DNA of 64,000 nt, from the NCBI RefSeq assembly GCF_000013205.1, contig NC_007775.1:868001-932000 (forward strand), written 5' to 3'. The stretch is from Synechococcus sp. JA-3-3Ab (GTDB lineage Bacteria; Cyanobacteriota; Cyanobacteriia; Thermostichales; Thermostichaceae). This document shows positions 54,065-63,580 of this stretch, in pieces. Both the position numbers and the translations under genes were made by a program. Every line of letters begins with the position of its first letter. Position 1 is the first letter of the stretch. The notes below the pieces were generated by a model that was not told the origin of the DNA, did no database searches, and saw only the letters and a program-made list of their open reading frames with translations.

Positions 54065-55165
54065 CTAGCCCGACCCGGTGACGATGGCAAGGGTGTCCTT
54101 GAAGATCAGCACTACCCCCAGCCCCAGCAGCAGCACCAAGCCCGTCTGCATCACCCGTTCCTCCAGTTCTTTGGGCAGCCGCTTGCCGCGGATCGCTTCC
54201 AAGATCAAAAAGGCGATGTGTCCCCCATCCAAGGCGGGCAGGGGCAACAGGTTGAGAATAGCCAGGTTGATGCTGATCAAGGCGGTGAAATTAAACAAGC
54301 TGGCAGCATCGTCCCGCGCCAGATCCGCGCCGAGCTTGACAATCCCCACCGGGCCGGATACCTGGGTGGCGGTGTTTTGGAAGTTCTGCAGGAGCTGCTG
54401 CAGGCCACTGAGGTTCATCATCACCAAGCGCTGGTAGGCGTTCCCGGCTTCGGCAAAGATCTCTGCCGGGCTCTGAGCCGGGCGCAGTGTCACCTCTTGG
54501 TTGGGGGCCAGGTTGACCCCAATGGCCACCACCTCTCCCCGCATCTCGGGAGTCACCGTGATCTCCAGAATGGGATCCCCCTCCCCTCGCTGCACCTGCA
54601 GGGGGACGGGCCGGTTTTGGCTGCGGCGGATCAACGCCTGAAAATCATTGAGAGCTGCCAAGGCCGAGGCCTCGTCGGCAACCGTGCTGTAATCGTGGTC
54701 AGCTGCCCGCAACACCACATCTTCCGCCTGCAAGCCGGCCCGCTCCGCCGGGCTATCCGGCATCACCTGGGCGATGAGAATGCCGGGATGGATGCGCGTC
54801 ACCGATGGGATCCCCAGCGTGGCAAACATCAGCACCAGCACCAGATAGGCGAAGGCCAGGTTGGCCATCACCCCCGCGCTCATCACCACCAGGCGATCCG
54901 CGACAGGGCGATTCTTCAGCAGATCCGGGTCGTCGGGCGGGTAGGGAGAGCGCTCGTCATCGTCGGGAAAGCCCACGTAGCCCCCCAACGGCAGGGCGCG
55001 AATGGCGTACTCCGTCTCCTTGCCCTGGTAGCGCCACAGCACCGGGCCAAATCCCAGCGAAAAGCGGTTGACGTGGATCCCTTGGAGTTTGGCTGCGGCG
55101 AAGTGTCCCGCCTCATGCACCAGGATCAGCAGGGCGAGAATGGCGATGGAGAGGAGAACAGGCAT
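54065..55165 (-). CDS. RseP-type site-2 intramembrane protease
   Basis: A 366-aa zinc metalloprotease of the RIP family that cleaves anti-sigma factors or signal peptides within the membrane. It has HEAGH at residues 17-21 in the first helix, RFSLGFGPVLWRYQGKETEY, a PDZ domain (VMPDSPAERAGLQAEDVVL), and the third catalytic motif NLLPLPALDGGH. Four membrane segments are visible. ATG 55165 is chosen; the 17 extra residues possible upstream would not fit the family's N terminus. Confidence 0.93.
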   Translation of the reverse strand: MPVLLSIAILALLILVHEAGHFAAAKLQGIHVNRFSLGFGPVLWRYQGKETEYAIRALPLGGYVGFPDDDERSPYPPDDPDLLKNRPVADRLVVMSAGVMANLAFAYLVLVLMFATLGIPSVTRIHPGILIAQVMPDSPAERAGLQAEDVVLRAADHDYSTVADEASALAALNDFQALIRRSQNRPVPLQVQRGEGDPILEITVTPEMRGEVVAIGVNLAPNQEVTLRPAQSPAEIFAEAGNAYQRLVMMNLSGLQQLLQNFQNTATQVSGPVGIVKLGADLARDDAASLFNFTALISINLAILNLLPLPALDGGHIAFLILEAIRGKRLPKELEERVMQTGLVLLLGLGVVLIFKDTLAIVTGSG

Positions 55166-55277
55166 GGGCTGGCTTGAAGGAGAGAAGGAAAAAAAGAGCA
55201 AGAGGCAGAGAGCCACAGCGACGGCTGCACCTGCCGCCTTAAGGAACCAAGATAACAGACCAGAAGCGGCAGAGCCC

Positions 55278-55520
55278 TCAGAACACTTGTTCTACTTCCA
55301 GGATGTCGGGAATGCTCTCCCGCAACTTGCGCTCGATGCCCATTTTTAAGGTCAGGGTGGAGCTGGGGCAGGCGCCACAGGCCCCCTGTAGGCGCAGCTT
55401 CACCACCGGGCCGTCGATTTCCACCAGCTCTACGTTGCCGCCATCGGCTTGCAGGTAGGGGCGCAGCTCGTTGAGGACTTTTTCCACATTTTCGGCCGTT
55501 AGTTCCAGTGCTTGTGCCAT
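55278..55520 (-). CDS. NifU C-terminal domain (Nfu) iron-sulfur scaffold
   Basis: An 80-aa Nfu protein that carries [4Fe-4S] clusters to apoproteins; the cyanobacterial NfuA-type is needed for photosystem I assembly. The sequence has [20 protein letters not shown] and the Cys pair in [20 protein letters not shown]. Start ATG 55520. Length is that of the stand-alone cyanobacterial Nfu. It is separated from the protease gene by 112 bp. Confidence 0.95.
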   Translation of the reverse strand: MAQALELTAENVEKVLNELRPYLQADGGNVELVEIDGPVVKLRLQGACGACPSSTLTLKMGIERKLRESIPDILEVEQVF

Positions 55521-55753
55521 AGTTGCTTCCAGCTCTGCTGAGACCTTGCCTGGGATGTCGAGATGTTGATTGTAGCGATTTCTCGCCAGACCCCTCAAGC
55601 CAGGGAGGGATCGCCCTTCTTCAGCATAGTCTCCTTCTTTCGGGGTGGGGGATGAGATCCCTCTCTTCAGCCAGAAGACTAGAATAGGACTCAGATTTGC
55701 CTGTTGCGAGCAGCAGACCCAAGCCTATTCTGAGCAGGGGCGCTTTCTTCGCC

Positions 55754-56848
55754 ATGCTAGATGTCTTACTGATTGTGATCTTCATGTTGGCCGGGGCGGG
55801 TCTTGGATTCTACGGCCTGGATCTGCTCCCTCCTGCCGCCATTCAGGGGGCCAATGTGGAGGGGGCGCGCGTGGTTACCAGCGGCTTTGGTGTCCTAGCG
55901 GGTTTGGCTTTTGGATCCTTGGTGCGCTGGGGCTACCGCCGCTTCGAGGCCAATGTACGCTCGCTGCCGCCGGATGTGTTGATCAGCCGCTCGGTGGGGT
56001 TGGTGATCGGCCTGGTGATTGCCAACTTGGCCATGGCTCCTGTCTATTTGTTGCCCCTGCCTCAGCAGCTCAATAGCTTTATCGAGCCGCTGGCCTCCGT
56101 CTTTTTTAGCTTGTCCTTTGCCTACTTGGGGGTGAGTTTGGCCGATACCCATGGCCCTGCGCTCTTGCGCCTGTTCAACCCCAACTACGCCCTGCAGGCG
56201 GCCGCAGAGGGCAGTGTGGTGGCGGCCAGCCCCAAGGTTTTGGACACCAGCTCCATCATCGACGGGCGCGTGGCCCAGTTGATCGAGACAGGCTTTTTGG
56301 AGGGAACGCTGGTGATCCCTCGCTTTGTTATCGCGGAGCTGCAAACCATCGCCGACAAAGCCGATCCGCAAAAACGGGAGCGAGGCCGCAGAGGGTTGGA
56401 TACGCTGCAAGCCCTGCGCCAGGCCTATCCCGACCGCTTTGTGATTCACGAAGCCAACTACCCGGATCTGGCCACCGTGGACGAGAAGCTGGTGCGCCTG
56501 GCCCAGAATGTGGGGGGAACGCTAGTGACCACCGATTACAACCTGAAGAAGGTGGCCACACTGCAGGGGATCAAGGTGCTCAACGTGAACGAGCTGGCCG
56601 AAGCCTTGCGGCCCATCTACATTGCCGGCGACAGCTTCGATATCAAGATCACCCGCGAAGGGAAGGAGCCGGGCCAGGGGGTTGGCTATCTGGAGGATGG
56701 CACGATGGTGGTGGTGGAAGAGGGACAGCGCTCTCTGGGCAAGACTCGCTCGGTTGTGGTGACCAGCGCCATTCAAACCTCGGCGGGCCGGATGCTCTTC
56801 GCCCGCCTCAACAAGGACTCCAGCCCAGCTTCCTCTGCGAAAACCTGA
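55754..56848 (+). CDS. PIN/TRAM domain membrane protein, YacL type
   Basis: A 364-aa protein. Four hydrophobic helices fill residues 1-130. The PIN nuclease domain starts at [20 protein letters not shown] (Asp164) and includes [15 protein letters not shown] and [15 protein letters not shown], supplying the acidic triad. The TRAM domain ([20 protein letters not shown]) closes it. Known PIN/TRAM membrane proteins of this type are conserved but poorly studied; RNA cleavage is likely. The histidine kinase follows 35 bp later. Confidence 0.9.
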   Translation: MLDVLLIVIFMLAGAGLGFYGLDLLPPAAIQGANVEGARVVTSGFGVLAGLAFGSLVRWGYRRFEANVRSLPPDVLISRSVGLVIGLVIANLAMAPVYLLPLPQQLNSFIEPLASVFFSLSFAYLGVSLADTHGPALLRLFNPNYALQAAAEGSVVAASPKVLDTSSIIDGRVAQLIETGFLEGTLVIPRFVIAELQTIADKADPQKRERGRRGLDTLQALRQAYPDRFVIHEANYPDLATVDEKLVRLAQNVGGTLVTTDYNLKKVATLQGIKVLNVNELAEALRPIYIAGDSFDIKITREGKEPGQGVGYLEDGTMVVVEEGQRSLGKTRSVVVTSAIQTSAGRMLFARLNKDSSPASSAKT

Positions 56849-56883
56849 GGCTTCAGGCCGAAGAGCTTTGTTTTCCCGACGCA

Positions 56884-58623
56884 ATGATGGCCTCTCCCCC
56901 AATGGGCGTCCTCCAACCGGATCTGATTTTCTACACCCAGGATCGCCAGCAGCGTTTCTGGAGTTTTTATTGGGAGGGTGCTGAGAACTACGCCATCTAC
57001 CCGCAGCAGATCCTGAGCGGACAGCAAAGCTGGGAGGTGGCCAATGCGGAGGAGTACGAAGCCAAGCTCAGGCAGGTGTTTGCGAGCGGGGATCCCTTGC
57101 AGCATCAGTGTCAGGTGATTTCTCCCCGCTACAAGTTGCACTTGCATCTTTGCCTCAACCCGGTGCGGGACATGGAGGGGGAGGTGGTGGCCGTGTCGGT
57201 AGTGGGCAAGGTGTTGGGGGCGACGCCTTTCAACTTGGCCGGCGGAGCCGGCAGCCCCCCTGCCCAGCGCCATCCCCTCCTGACCGAGCCGGTGCCGGGG
57301 ATCACGGCGCAGTTGCTGCGCAACATCGGCCACTCCCTCGGCATCCGCGAGCTGTGCCAGCAGACGGTGGAGCAGTTGGGCCAGTTGTTCGGGGCGGATC
57401 GCTGCCTGCTGGCCCTCTACGAAATGGGGCAGGACTCCCTCACAGTCAATGCTGAGTACCGCCGCAACCCGGGGGATCCCTCGCTGTTGAACCAGACCTT
57501 GCGTCTGGCGGATCACCCGCCTCTGCTGCAAGCCCTTCGTCAAGAAGAGCCGGTGGTGATGGGACGCCATCTGGCCATCGCCATGTCTTACCGGGGCTAT
57601 GCCAACAGCCTGCTCTGGCTGGAAGTGTTGCCCCCCAACGAAGCCCCCCTCTGGCAGGCCGGCCACCTTCAGGTGCTGCAGAGCATCGCCACCTACCTGG
57701 GCACCGCCATTGCCCACGCCATTTTGCTGGATCAAAGTCGCCAACTGGCCACTCGCCTGCAGTTGGCCAACCAGACACTGCGCCAGAAAAACAAAGAGCT
57801 GGAGCAGGCCCGCGCCCAAGCAGAATCGGCCAACCAACTGAAAAGTCAATTCTTGGCCAATACTTCCCATGAGCTGCGCACCCCTCTCAACGGGATCATC
57901 GGCTTTATTAGGCTGGTGCTGGACGGGATGGCCGAAAGCCGAGAAGAGGAGCTGGACTTTTTGCAGGAGGCCTACCGCTCGGCCCTGCACCTGTTGGCCT
58001 TGATCAACGACGTGCTGGACATCGCCAAGATCGAGGCGGGCAAAATGCAGTTGCAGTTTGAGCCCTGCGACCTGCGCGCCTTGTTCAAGGATGTGGAGGC
58101 CAAAACCGGCCTGCAGGCCAAACAGAAGGGATTGCAACTTAGCTTCCACCTGCCCCCCACGCCGGATCGGATTTGGCTGTACGGAGATTACCAACGCCTG
58201 CTGCAGGTGATGCTCAATCTGGTGGGCAATGCCATCAAGTTCACCCCCAAAGGCTCGGTGACGGTACGAGCCGACCTCCTTCCCGGCGACCCGGGGATGG
58301 CCCGCATCCGCGTCATCGATACCGGGATCGGCGTGTCGCTGGAAAAGCAGCAGAAGCTGTTTCAGGCCTTCACCCAGGTGGATGGCTCCACCACCCGCCA
58401 GTACGGCGGCACCGGCTTGGGCCTAGCCATCAGCCAACGGCTGGTGGAGGCAATGGGGGGAGAGATCAACTTCTATAGCCTGGGCGAAGGGCTGGGATCC
58501 ACCGTCACTTTTACCGTGCCCCTCTACCGCCAGCCGCTCCCAGGGGGGGAGGCGAGCCCAGCTCAAGAAGGCCCCCCAGAGGCTACGAATCCCAACCTAA
58601 TGCCCTATCCGGCCCAGTGCTGA
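56884..58623 (+). CDS. GAF-domain sensor histidine kinase
   Basis: A 579-aa cytoplasmic kinase with no membrane helices. Residues ~1-115 look like a PAS domain ([20 protein letters not shown]). A GAF domain spans ~140-280. A coiled coil (~281-320) leads to the H-box [18 protein letters not shown] with His329. The ATPase has [20 protein letters not shown] and [13 protein letters not shown]. No response regulator is adjacent, and the ligand is unknown. Confidence 0.93.
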   Translation: MMASPPMGVLQPDLIFYTQDRQQRFWSFYWEGAENYAIYPQQILSGQQSWEVANAEEYEAKLRQVFASGDPLQHQCQVISPRYKLHLHLCLNPVRDMEGEVVAVSVVGKVLGATPFNLAGGAGSPPAQRHPLLTEPVPGITAQLLRNIGHSLGIRELCQQTVEQLGQLFGADRCLLALYEMGQDSLTVNAEYRRNPGDPSLLNQTLRLADHPPLLQALRQEEPVVMGRHLAIAMSYRGYANSLLWLEVLPPNEAPLWQAGHLQVLQSIATYLGTAIAHAILLDQSRQLATRLQLANQTLRQKNKELEQARAQAESANQLKSQFLANTSHELRTPLNGIIGFIRLVLDGMAESREEELDFLQEAYRSALHLLALINDVLDIAKIEAGKMQLQFEPCDLRALFKDVEAKTGLQAKQKGLQLSFHLPPTPDRIWLYGDYQRLLQVMLNLVGNAIKFTPKGSVTVRADLLPGDPGMARIRVIDTGIGVSLEKQQKLFQAFTQVDGSTTRQYGGTGLGLAISQRLVEAMGGEINFYSLGEGLGSTVTFTVPLYRQPLPGGEASPAQEGPPEATNPNLMPYPAQC

Positions 58624-58630
58624 TCCACCG

Positions 58631-59470
58631 ATGCCCTATCCCCGCAAACGGTTTGGCCAGCATTGGCTTAAGGATCCCGCGGTTCATGAGGCGATTGTGC
58701 GGGCCGCCCAGTTGCCGCCTCCTCAGAGGGATCCTGCGTGGGTTCTGGAGATCGGCCCCGGCACCGGGCAGTTGACGCAGCGGTTGCTGGCCCAGGGCGT
58801 ACATGTGGTGGCGGTAGAGATCGATCGGGATCTGTGTCGGCTGCTGCAAAAGCGCTTCGCCGACCAACCCCGCTTTCACTTGGTGGAAGGAGATTTTCTT
58901 CGCCTGCCGCTGCCGCCTCAGCCCCGCCTGCTGGTGGCCAATATCCCCTATAACCTCACTGGCCCAATTTTGGAGAAAGTGTTGGGATCCCCGGCCCAGC
59001 CGGTGAGGCAGTTTGAGCGCATCGTCTTGATGGTGCAAAAAGAGCTGGCCGAGCGCCTGCAGGCCGGCCCTGGCAGCAAAGCCTACGGCGCTCTGAGTGT
59101 ACGGGTGCGCTACTTGGCCGAGTGCGAGCTCATCTGCCGCGTGCCCCCCAGCGCCTTCCGGCCTCCTCCCCAAGTGGAATCGGCAGTGGTTCGCCTCACT
59201 CCCCGCCCCGCCCCCACCCCCGCCCGCGATCCCCGCTGGTTCTCCCAACTGGTTTGCCAGGGCTTCTCCGCCCGCCGCAAGCAACTTGTCAATGCTCTGG
59301 GAGGCCTCGTGGATCGCCAGACCGTGGCCGCCGCTCTGGCTCAGCTCCGCCTCAGCCCCACGGCCCGTGCCGAAGAGCTGGATCTGCCCGATTGGCTGGC
59401 CCTGAGCGATCTGCTGCTGGAGCAGACACCTAGGATGGCTGCCGTTTCCGGCGAGGGAAAACCGCGCTAG
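58631..59470 (+). CDS. rsmA: 16S rRNA dimethyladenosine transferase
   Basis: RsmA/KsgA dimethylates two adjacent adenosines near the 16S rRNA 3' end. The 279-aa protein shows KRFGQHWLKDPAVHEAIVRA, the SAM loop VLEIGPGTGQLTQRLL, the catalytic NIPYNLTGPI (NxPY) and PPPQVESAVVRL. ATG 58631 comes 8 bp after the kinase stop. Full length with a normal C-terminal helical domain. Confidence 0.96.
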   Translation: MPYPRKRFGQHWLKDPAVHEAIVRAAQLPPPQRDPAWVLEIGPGTGQLTQRLLAQGVHVVAVEIDRDLCRLLQKRFADQPRFHLVEGDFLRLPLPPQPRLLVANIPYNLTGPILEKVLGSPAQPVRQFERIVLMVQKELAERLQAGPGSKAYGALSVRVRYLAECELICRVPPSAFRPPPQVESAVVRLTPRPAPTPARDPRWFSQLVCQGFSARRKQLVNALGGLVDRQTVAAALAQLRLSPTARAEELDLPDWLALSDLLLEQTPRMAAVSGEGKPR

Positions 59471-59518
59471 GGTGAGAGGAAGTCCTCAAGGGTTTTTCAC
59501 CAGACCCCAAAACAACCT

Positions 59519-60223
59519 ATGCTCAACAACCAAGGCAGACAGATCCTTGTAACTGGCGGTACCGGTGGGCTCGGGTTGGGAGTAACCCCCGTGCTCCTGG
59601 ACACAGGGGCAGAGTTGACCTTGACCTACCGCCAAGAGGAGGAGTTGGCTGTTTTGCGGCAGCGCCTGCCGGCCAATAGCCTGGATCAGGTGCGCTTTGT
59701 GCAGGTGGATTTGCTGAACGAAGCCGCTGTGGCACGGCTCATCGACGATCTGCCCCGCGTCGATGGTTTGGTGCACCTGGTGGGCGGCTTTGCCATGGGC
59801 CCCACTCACGAGTACAGCCTAGAAGATTGGCGGCGCGATTTTGACCTCAACCTCACCACCACCTTCCTGGCCTGTAAGCACAGCCTGCGCAAGATGTGGC
59901 AACAGGGTTATGGACGGATCGTGACGGTGGCCTCCCGAGGGGCGGTAGAGCCGGGATCCCAACTGGCCGCCTACTGTGCTTCCAAAGCGGGGGTGGTGGC
60001 CCTGACCCGCACCATTGCCGCCGAAACCAAAGGCACCGACATCACCGCCAACGTCATCCTGCCCAGCATCATCGACACGCCGGCCAACCGGGCTGCCATG
60101 GGCTCCGAGCAGGCGGAGCTGTGGGTAAAGCCCGAGTCGATCGGGCAGGTGATCGCCTTTTTGGTCTCGGAAGCGGCGCGGGATCTGAGAGGGGCGGCGA
60201 TCCCGGTGTACGGCAATGTCTGA
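59519..60223 (+). CDS. Short-chain dehydrogenase/reductase
   Basis: A 234-aa SDR with cofactor loop TGGTGGLG at 12-19, NADP/NAD-binding DLLNEAAV, the active Ser in IVTVASRGAVEPGSQ and catalytic Y-x3-K in YCASKAG. The C-terminal part (IIDTPANRAAMG) is ordinary. The substrate is not deducible; FabG-like or sugar-linked SDRs are possible. It lies between rsmA and sppA on the same strand. Confidence 0.88.
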   Translation: MLNNQGRQILVTGGTGGLGLGVTPVLLDTGAELTLTYRQEEELAVLRQRLPANSLDQVRFVQVDLLNEAAVARLIDDLPRVDGLVHLVGGFAMGPTHEYSLEDWRRDFDLNLTTTFLACKHSLRKMWQQGYGRIVTVASRGAVEPGSQLAAYCASKAGVVALTRTIAAETKGTDITANVILPSIIDTPANRAAMGSEQAELWVKPESIGQVIAFLVSEAARDLRGAAIPVYGNV

Positions 60224-60297
60224 GCTGCTTGGTTGACCGCACCCCCAGACGGCCTTCATGATACGAGGGTAGAGGCTTATTTTCGTGCCGTTTTCCT

Positions 60298-61104
60298 ATG
60301 CTGAAGCGATGGTTCTTGGGGGGCTGGCGTCAGCAAATTGGCCGCATTGAGGTAACAGGGGTGATCGATGGCAGAACCCGAGAGCGGGTTCTCAAAGCCT
60401 TGCAAGAGGTGGAAGAAAGACAGATCCCTGCCGTGGTGTTGCGCATCGACAGCCCCGGTGGGACAGTGGCAGACTCCCAGGAAATCTACAATGCCCTCTC
60501 GCGTCTGCGGGAACGCAAGGGCACGCGCATTGTGGCCAGCTTTGGCAACATCGCTGCCTCTGGAGGGGTTTACATTGCCATGGGAGCCGAGAAAATTGTC
60601 AGCAACCCCGGCACCATCACCGGCAGCATCGGCGTCATTATCCGCGGCAACAATCTCGAACGGCTGCTGGACAAGATAGGGATTTCTTTTAAGGTCATCA
60701 AGTCCGGCCCCTACAAGGATATCCTTTCCTTTGACCGCGAGCTGACCCCAGAAGAGCGCAACATCCTCCAAGAGTTGATCGACATCACCTACGGCCAATT
60801 TGTGCAAACCGTTGCTGCCGCTCGCCGGCTAAGCGTGAATGTGGTCAAAACCTTTGCCGATGGCCGCATTTTCAGCGGCGAACAAGCTCTGCACCTGGGC
60901 GTGGTGGATCGCCTGGGCACAGAAGAGGATGCCCGCCTCTGGGCCGCGGAGCTGTCAGGGTTGCCGCCCGATGCGAAGTTCTGCGATCTGCTCCCACGGC
61001 GCAGGGGTTGGGCCCGCTTGCTACCGGCGGCAGAGGCATTGGCGCGTCTGCAATTTGAGGTAAGCACCTCAGGCCTGCCCCTGTGGCTCTACACCGGTTC
61101 TTGA
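60298..61104 (+). CDS. sppA: Signal peptide peptidase SppA, short type
   Basis: A 268-aa serine-lysine protease that degrades released signal peptides. The catalytic Ser88 lies in NIAASGGVYIAM and Lys140 in IKSGPYKD; their 52-residue spacing equals that of the Bacillus enzyme. Other blocks are VLRIDSPGGTVADSQEIYN and GTITGSIGVI. No clear transmembrane helix is present at the N terminus, unlike Bacillus SppA. Confidence 0.92.
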   Translation: MLKRWFLGGWRQQIGRIEVTGVIDGRTRERVLKALQEVEERQIPAVVLRIDSPGGTVADSQEIYNALSRLRERKGTRIVASFGNIAASGGVYIAMGAEKIVSNPGTITGSIGVIIRGNNLERLLDKIGISFKVIKSGPYKDILSFDRELTPEERNILQELIDITYGQFVQTVAAARRLSVNVVKTFADGRIFSGEQALHLGVVDRLGTEEDARLWAAELSGLPPDAKFCDLLPRRRGWARLLPAAEALARLQFEVSTSGLPLWLYTGS

Positions 61105-61251
61105 GAGACGGCCTCCACAACTGTGAGGATTGGTTCTCCCGCCCCCAACCCTTATGCCGGCATAAGAGAGCAGTTGGGAAGCAAAGCCAGAAGCCGCTTT
61201 GCCACCTGCTCCTGGCCGGGGGCTTGCGGCGGTGCGTCTGGCTGGCCGGAG

Positions 61252-62349
61252 TTACTCCTCTATTTGCCAGGGATCCTGCGCCAACTCCTCGTCGAAGATG
61301 CGGGGGGGACGCACCGCCATCAGCACTTGGCCCAGCAGGGGAGAGGGGGGCGAATCCTCTATCCACTCCACCGCCACAGCTCCCCCTCGATCCACCAGGA
61401 AAACCCCTGCCCTCCCTTCCCAGGTGCGAACGGCGCGATCCGCCACCAGCAAAATCGGATCCTGTTCTTCTTCAGGGGCCACCGGCCAGCCCAACAGGGA
61501 TCCCAGCAAACCATTGTCCACCTGCAGGGCGACTGGGTCGGCGGCCCTTTGAATGGCCGGCCAAGCGGGCAAGGCCATCCACGTCTGCCCAGCCACGCTG
61601 GTGACCCAACCAAAAAGGCCTTGAGGCTCAACGGCAGGGATCTGCTCCCAGGTGGCGGTAGAAAGAGGCAGGGATCCGGCCACCGGCAGCAGACGGGGCA
61701 GATCCTCTTCCGGGCGAAACACCGAAAGCCTGGGCAACGGCTTGCGCTGGGGTTGGGAGCCGGGAGCCAACGTCGACAAGAGCCGCTCAACCTGTTGGCG
61801 GGCTGTTTCGCTGTGGGCATACTGAAAGGCGCGGCCAATGGCCCGGGTTCGCTCCTGGAGATCGCGGGTTTCCTGGGCAGTTTTCCAGGCTTGGTAAGCC
61901 ACCGCATCGCCGGGGTGATCCGTGAACCCTTCCGGGAGCTGCCGCAGTTGGGCATAGTTTTTCACAGCCCGGGCGATCTCGTGGGCCTCATCGGCACCCA
62001 GGTTGCGGCTGACAACCAGCTCCGCCACCCGGACGCGATCCTGAGGCGAGAGGATGCGCAACTCGTAGAGAATATCGCTGCCTTTGTGGGCAAAGTGCTC
62101 CAAAACGGCTGAGCTGGCTCCTGCTTTCGCCATTCCTTCGTAAACCTGGGCGGCGACAACGATCTGGTTTTGGTGGGCGGGCTCAAACCCGGTCGCCTCG
62201 AAGATGGCCTGGGGAGTCATTTTCTGTCGTTGCAAGCTTTGGCAGGCCTTTGCCCAATCCAGCCACCCCCCCTCTTTGCGCTGCAGCCGGCCCATCAACA
62301 GGCTGGGATCCTCCTCCGGGGCAGTGGGTTCCGGCAAATGCTGACTCAT
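61252..62349 (-). CDS. raf1: RuBisCO accumulation factor 1
   Basis: Raf1 is the chaperone that stabilises RbcL dimers and hands them to octamer assembly. The 365-aa protein (ATG 62349) has the N-terminal alpha domain (WLDWAKACQSLQRQKMTPQA, FEATGFEPAHQNQIVVAAQV, LYELRILSPQDRVRVAEL), a linker, and the C-terminal beta domain (RLSVFRPEEDLPRLLPVAG ... DNGLLGSLLGWPVA). The acidic, Trp-containing C-terminal tail (ELAQDPWQIEE) matches the family. No rbc genes are nearby. Confidence 0.93.
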   Translation of the reverse strand: MSQHLPEPTAPEEDPSLLMGRLQRKEGGWLDWAKACQSLQRQKMTPQAIFEATGFEPAHQNQIVVAAQVYEGMAKAGASSAVLEHFAHKGSDILYELRILSPQDRVRVAELVVSRNLGADEAHEIARAVKNYAQLRQLPEGFTDHPGDAVAYQAWKTAQETRDLQERTRAIGRAFQYAHSETARQQVERLLSTLAPGSQPQRKPLPRLSVFRPEEDLPRLLPVAGSLPLSTATWEQIPAVEPQGLFGWVTSVAGQTWMALPAWPAIQRAADPVALQVDNGLLGSLLGWPVAPEEEQDPILLVADRAVRTWEGRAGVFLVDRGGAVAVEWIEDSPPSPLLGQVLMAVRPPRIFDEELAQDPWQIEE

Positions 62350-63130
62350 GGCCACGCTTCCTCCGCAACGACAATAGCCCAAAATGAACGCATACAGAAC
62401 CAACCCATCCAATACAGTAAACTACCCCATGGCTATAGCTTGCTTCCGCGAAGCAGTAGCCGGGGGCTTTGGGAAATCCTGTAGCCGGCAAGCCAGCCGC
62501 GGATCCCTGGGCTGGTTGATAAGGGCAGCCTCAAATAACATAGGCCTACGGCCCACTAACGCGGGGGGCAGCGTTGGAGCTCGCATCCCCTTCCCGCCCA
62601 CGTGCAAGAGTGACCCCCCAACCGCTGGCCAACCTGCAAACACAAAAGGATAGCTCGGTAGCCTCGTACTTTAGGGCGGGGCGGAAAAGCCCGTAGGCAA
62701 CTTGAGTTGCTCATAATGGTATCGTTGTTACCGAGGCGTGCCGTTCCCAGGCAAGCACCTCATCACGATGAAAAACTCGACCGGTGGCCAGCGTCTGGGA
62801 GATGCCAACGTCTCAGCCAACCTGCAAGGACTCTGCCCCCTGACGCGATCAGAAAAGTCAGCAGAACCTTGGGGCCTTGCCTCAAGGAACTGTCTAGCTA
62901 GAGGCGCTTTGGCAGCGCCTTTACGAGCCCGTTTGTGAACTACGTTAAGCATCCCCCGCCTTCCGGCGGAGGGAGTGTCAATTGCTCTCGGCGCTCTCTC
63001 GGCACTCGCCCTCCGTCACCTGAATTCGATGAAGTAGCCGCGCCTTTTCCCCTCCCCTGACCCCCCATCCAGATCCAAAGGGATCCCTCTCCCGCCATAC
63101 CAGAAGATGAACTGGGGTGGGCAAAGCAAA
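62350..63130. other. Gap between raf1 and the DUF4278 gene
   Basis: No intact gene. The stretch 62660-62982 looks like an IS605-family right end (listed separately). The rest holds raf1 upstream sequence and nothing that I can name. Confidence 0.5.
62660..62982 (+). mobile_element. Likely remnant of an IS200/IS605 element (right end)
   Basis: Two hairpins end this stretch. AGGCGCT/AGCGCCT with loop TTGGC and TTT tail is at 62902-62922. CCGCC-TTCC-GGCGG flanked by TCCC/GGGA is at 62952-62974 and is followed by AGTGTCAA. From memory, this G/C hairpin followed by AGTGTCAA is typical of IS605-family right ends next to tnpB. A plus-strand frame ending at 62938 (NSTGGQRLGDANVSAN ... PWGLASRN) could be a tnpB tail. 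No transposase core remains. Confidence 0.45.
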
Positions 63131-63580
63131 CTAGCTCATGCTGACCCGGCTGCGGTCATAGGTGAGACGGAAGGTGGGATGCACCTTTCCTTGGATGCGG
63201 TTCCAGAAGTTGCGCACATTGGCCTGCAGGCCAACCCGCTCCGTGCCACGCACCAACATGGCTTGCTGACGAACCCGAATCGCCCGTTGGTGGCCCATCA
63301 TCAGGCGGCGAGCCAGCTCATCCAGAACGTGAGAACGGCCAGGAGCAGGTGCCTCGGCTGTCTGAACGGTTTGAGCCGGCGCTGCAGCAGCTTCGGAACG
63401 ATAGGCCGCGCCCCGATAGAGCAGGTCAAGCTTGGTGGGCAAAACCACCGGCTTGCTCAGGTGGCGAAATCGCCAGTCCAGCCCCCGATAGCGACCCCCC
63501 ACTTTGCCCGGAGAAACAGTCACCGTCGCCGGCGAGTGGGTGTAACCAACGCCACGGTAAGAGAGTTCCATGATCTTCAT
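63131..63580 (-). CDS. DUF4278 domain protein
   Basis: A 149-aa protein (ATG 63580 behind GGAGG). Two copies of the DUF4278 pattern are visible: MELSYRGVGYTHSPATV near the start and LLYRGAAYRSE in the middle. A basic C-terminal part follows (LARRLMMGHQRAIRVRQQAM). These proteins are widespread in cyanobacteria, of unknown function, sometimes stress-induced. It stands alone; a frame open to 63829 adds no family sequence. Confidence 0.85.
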   Translation of the reverse strand: MKIMELSYRGVGYTHSPATVTVSPGKVGGRYRGLDWRFRHLSKPVVLPTKLDLLYRGAAYRSEAAAAPAQTVQTAEAPAPGRSHVLDELARRLMMGHQRAIRVRQQAMLVRGTERVGLQANVRNFWNRIQGKVHPTFRLTYDRSRVSMS

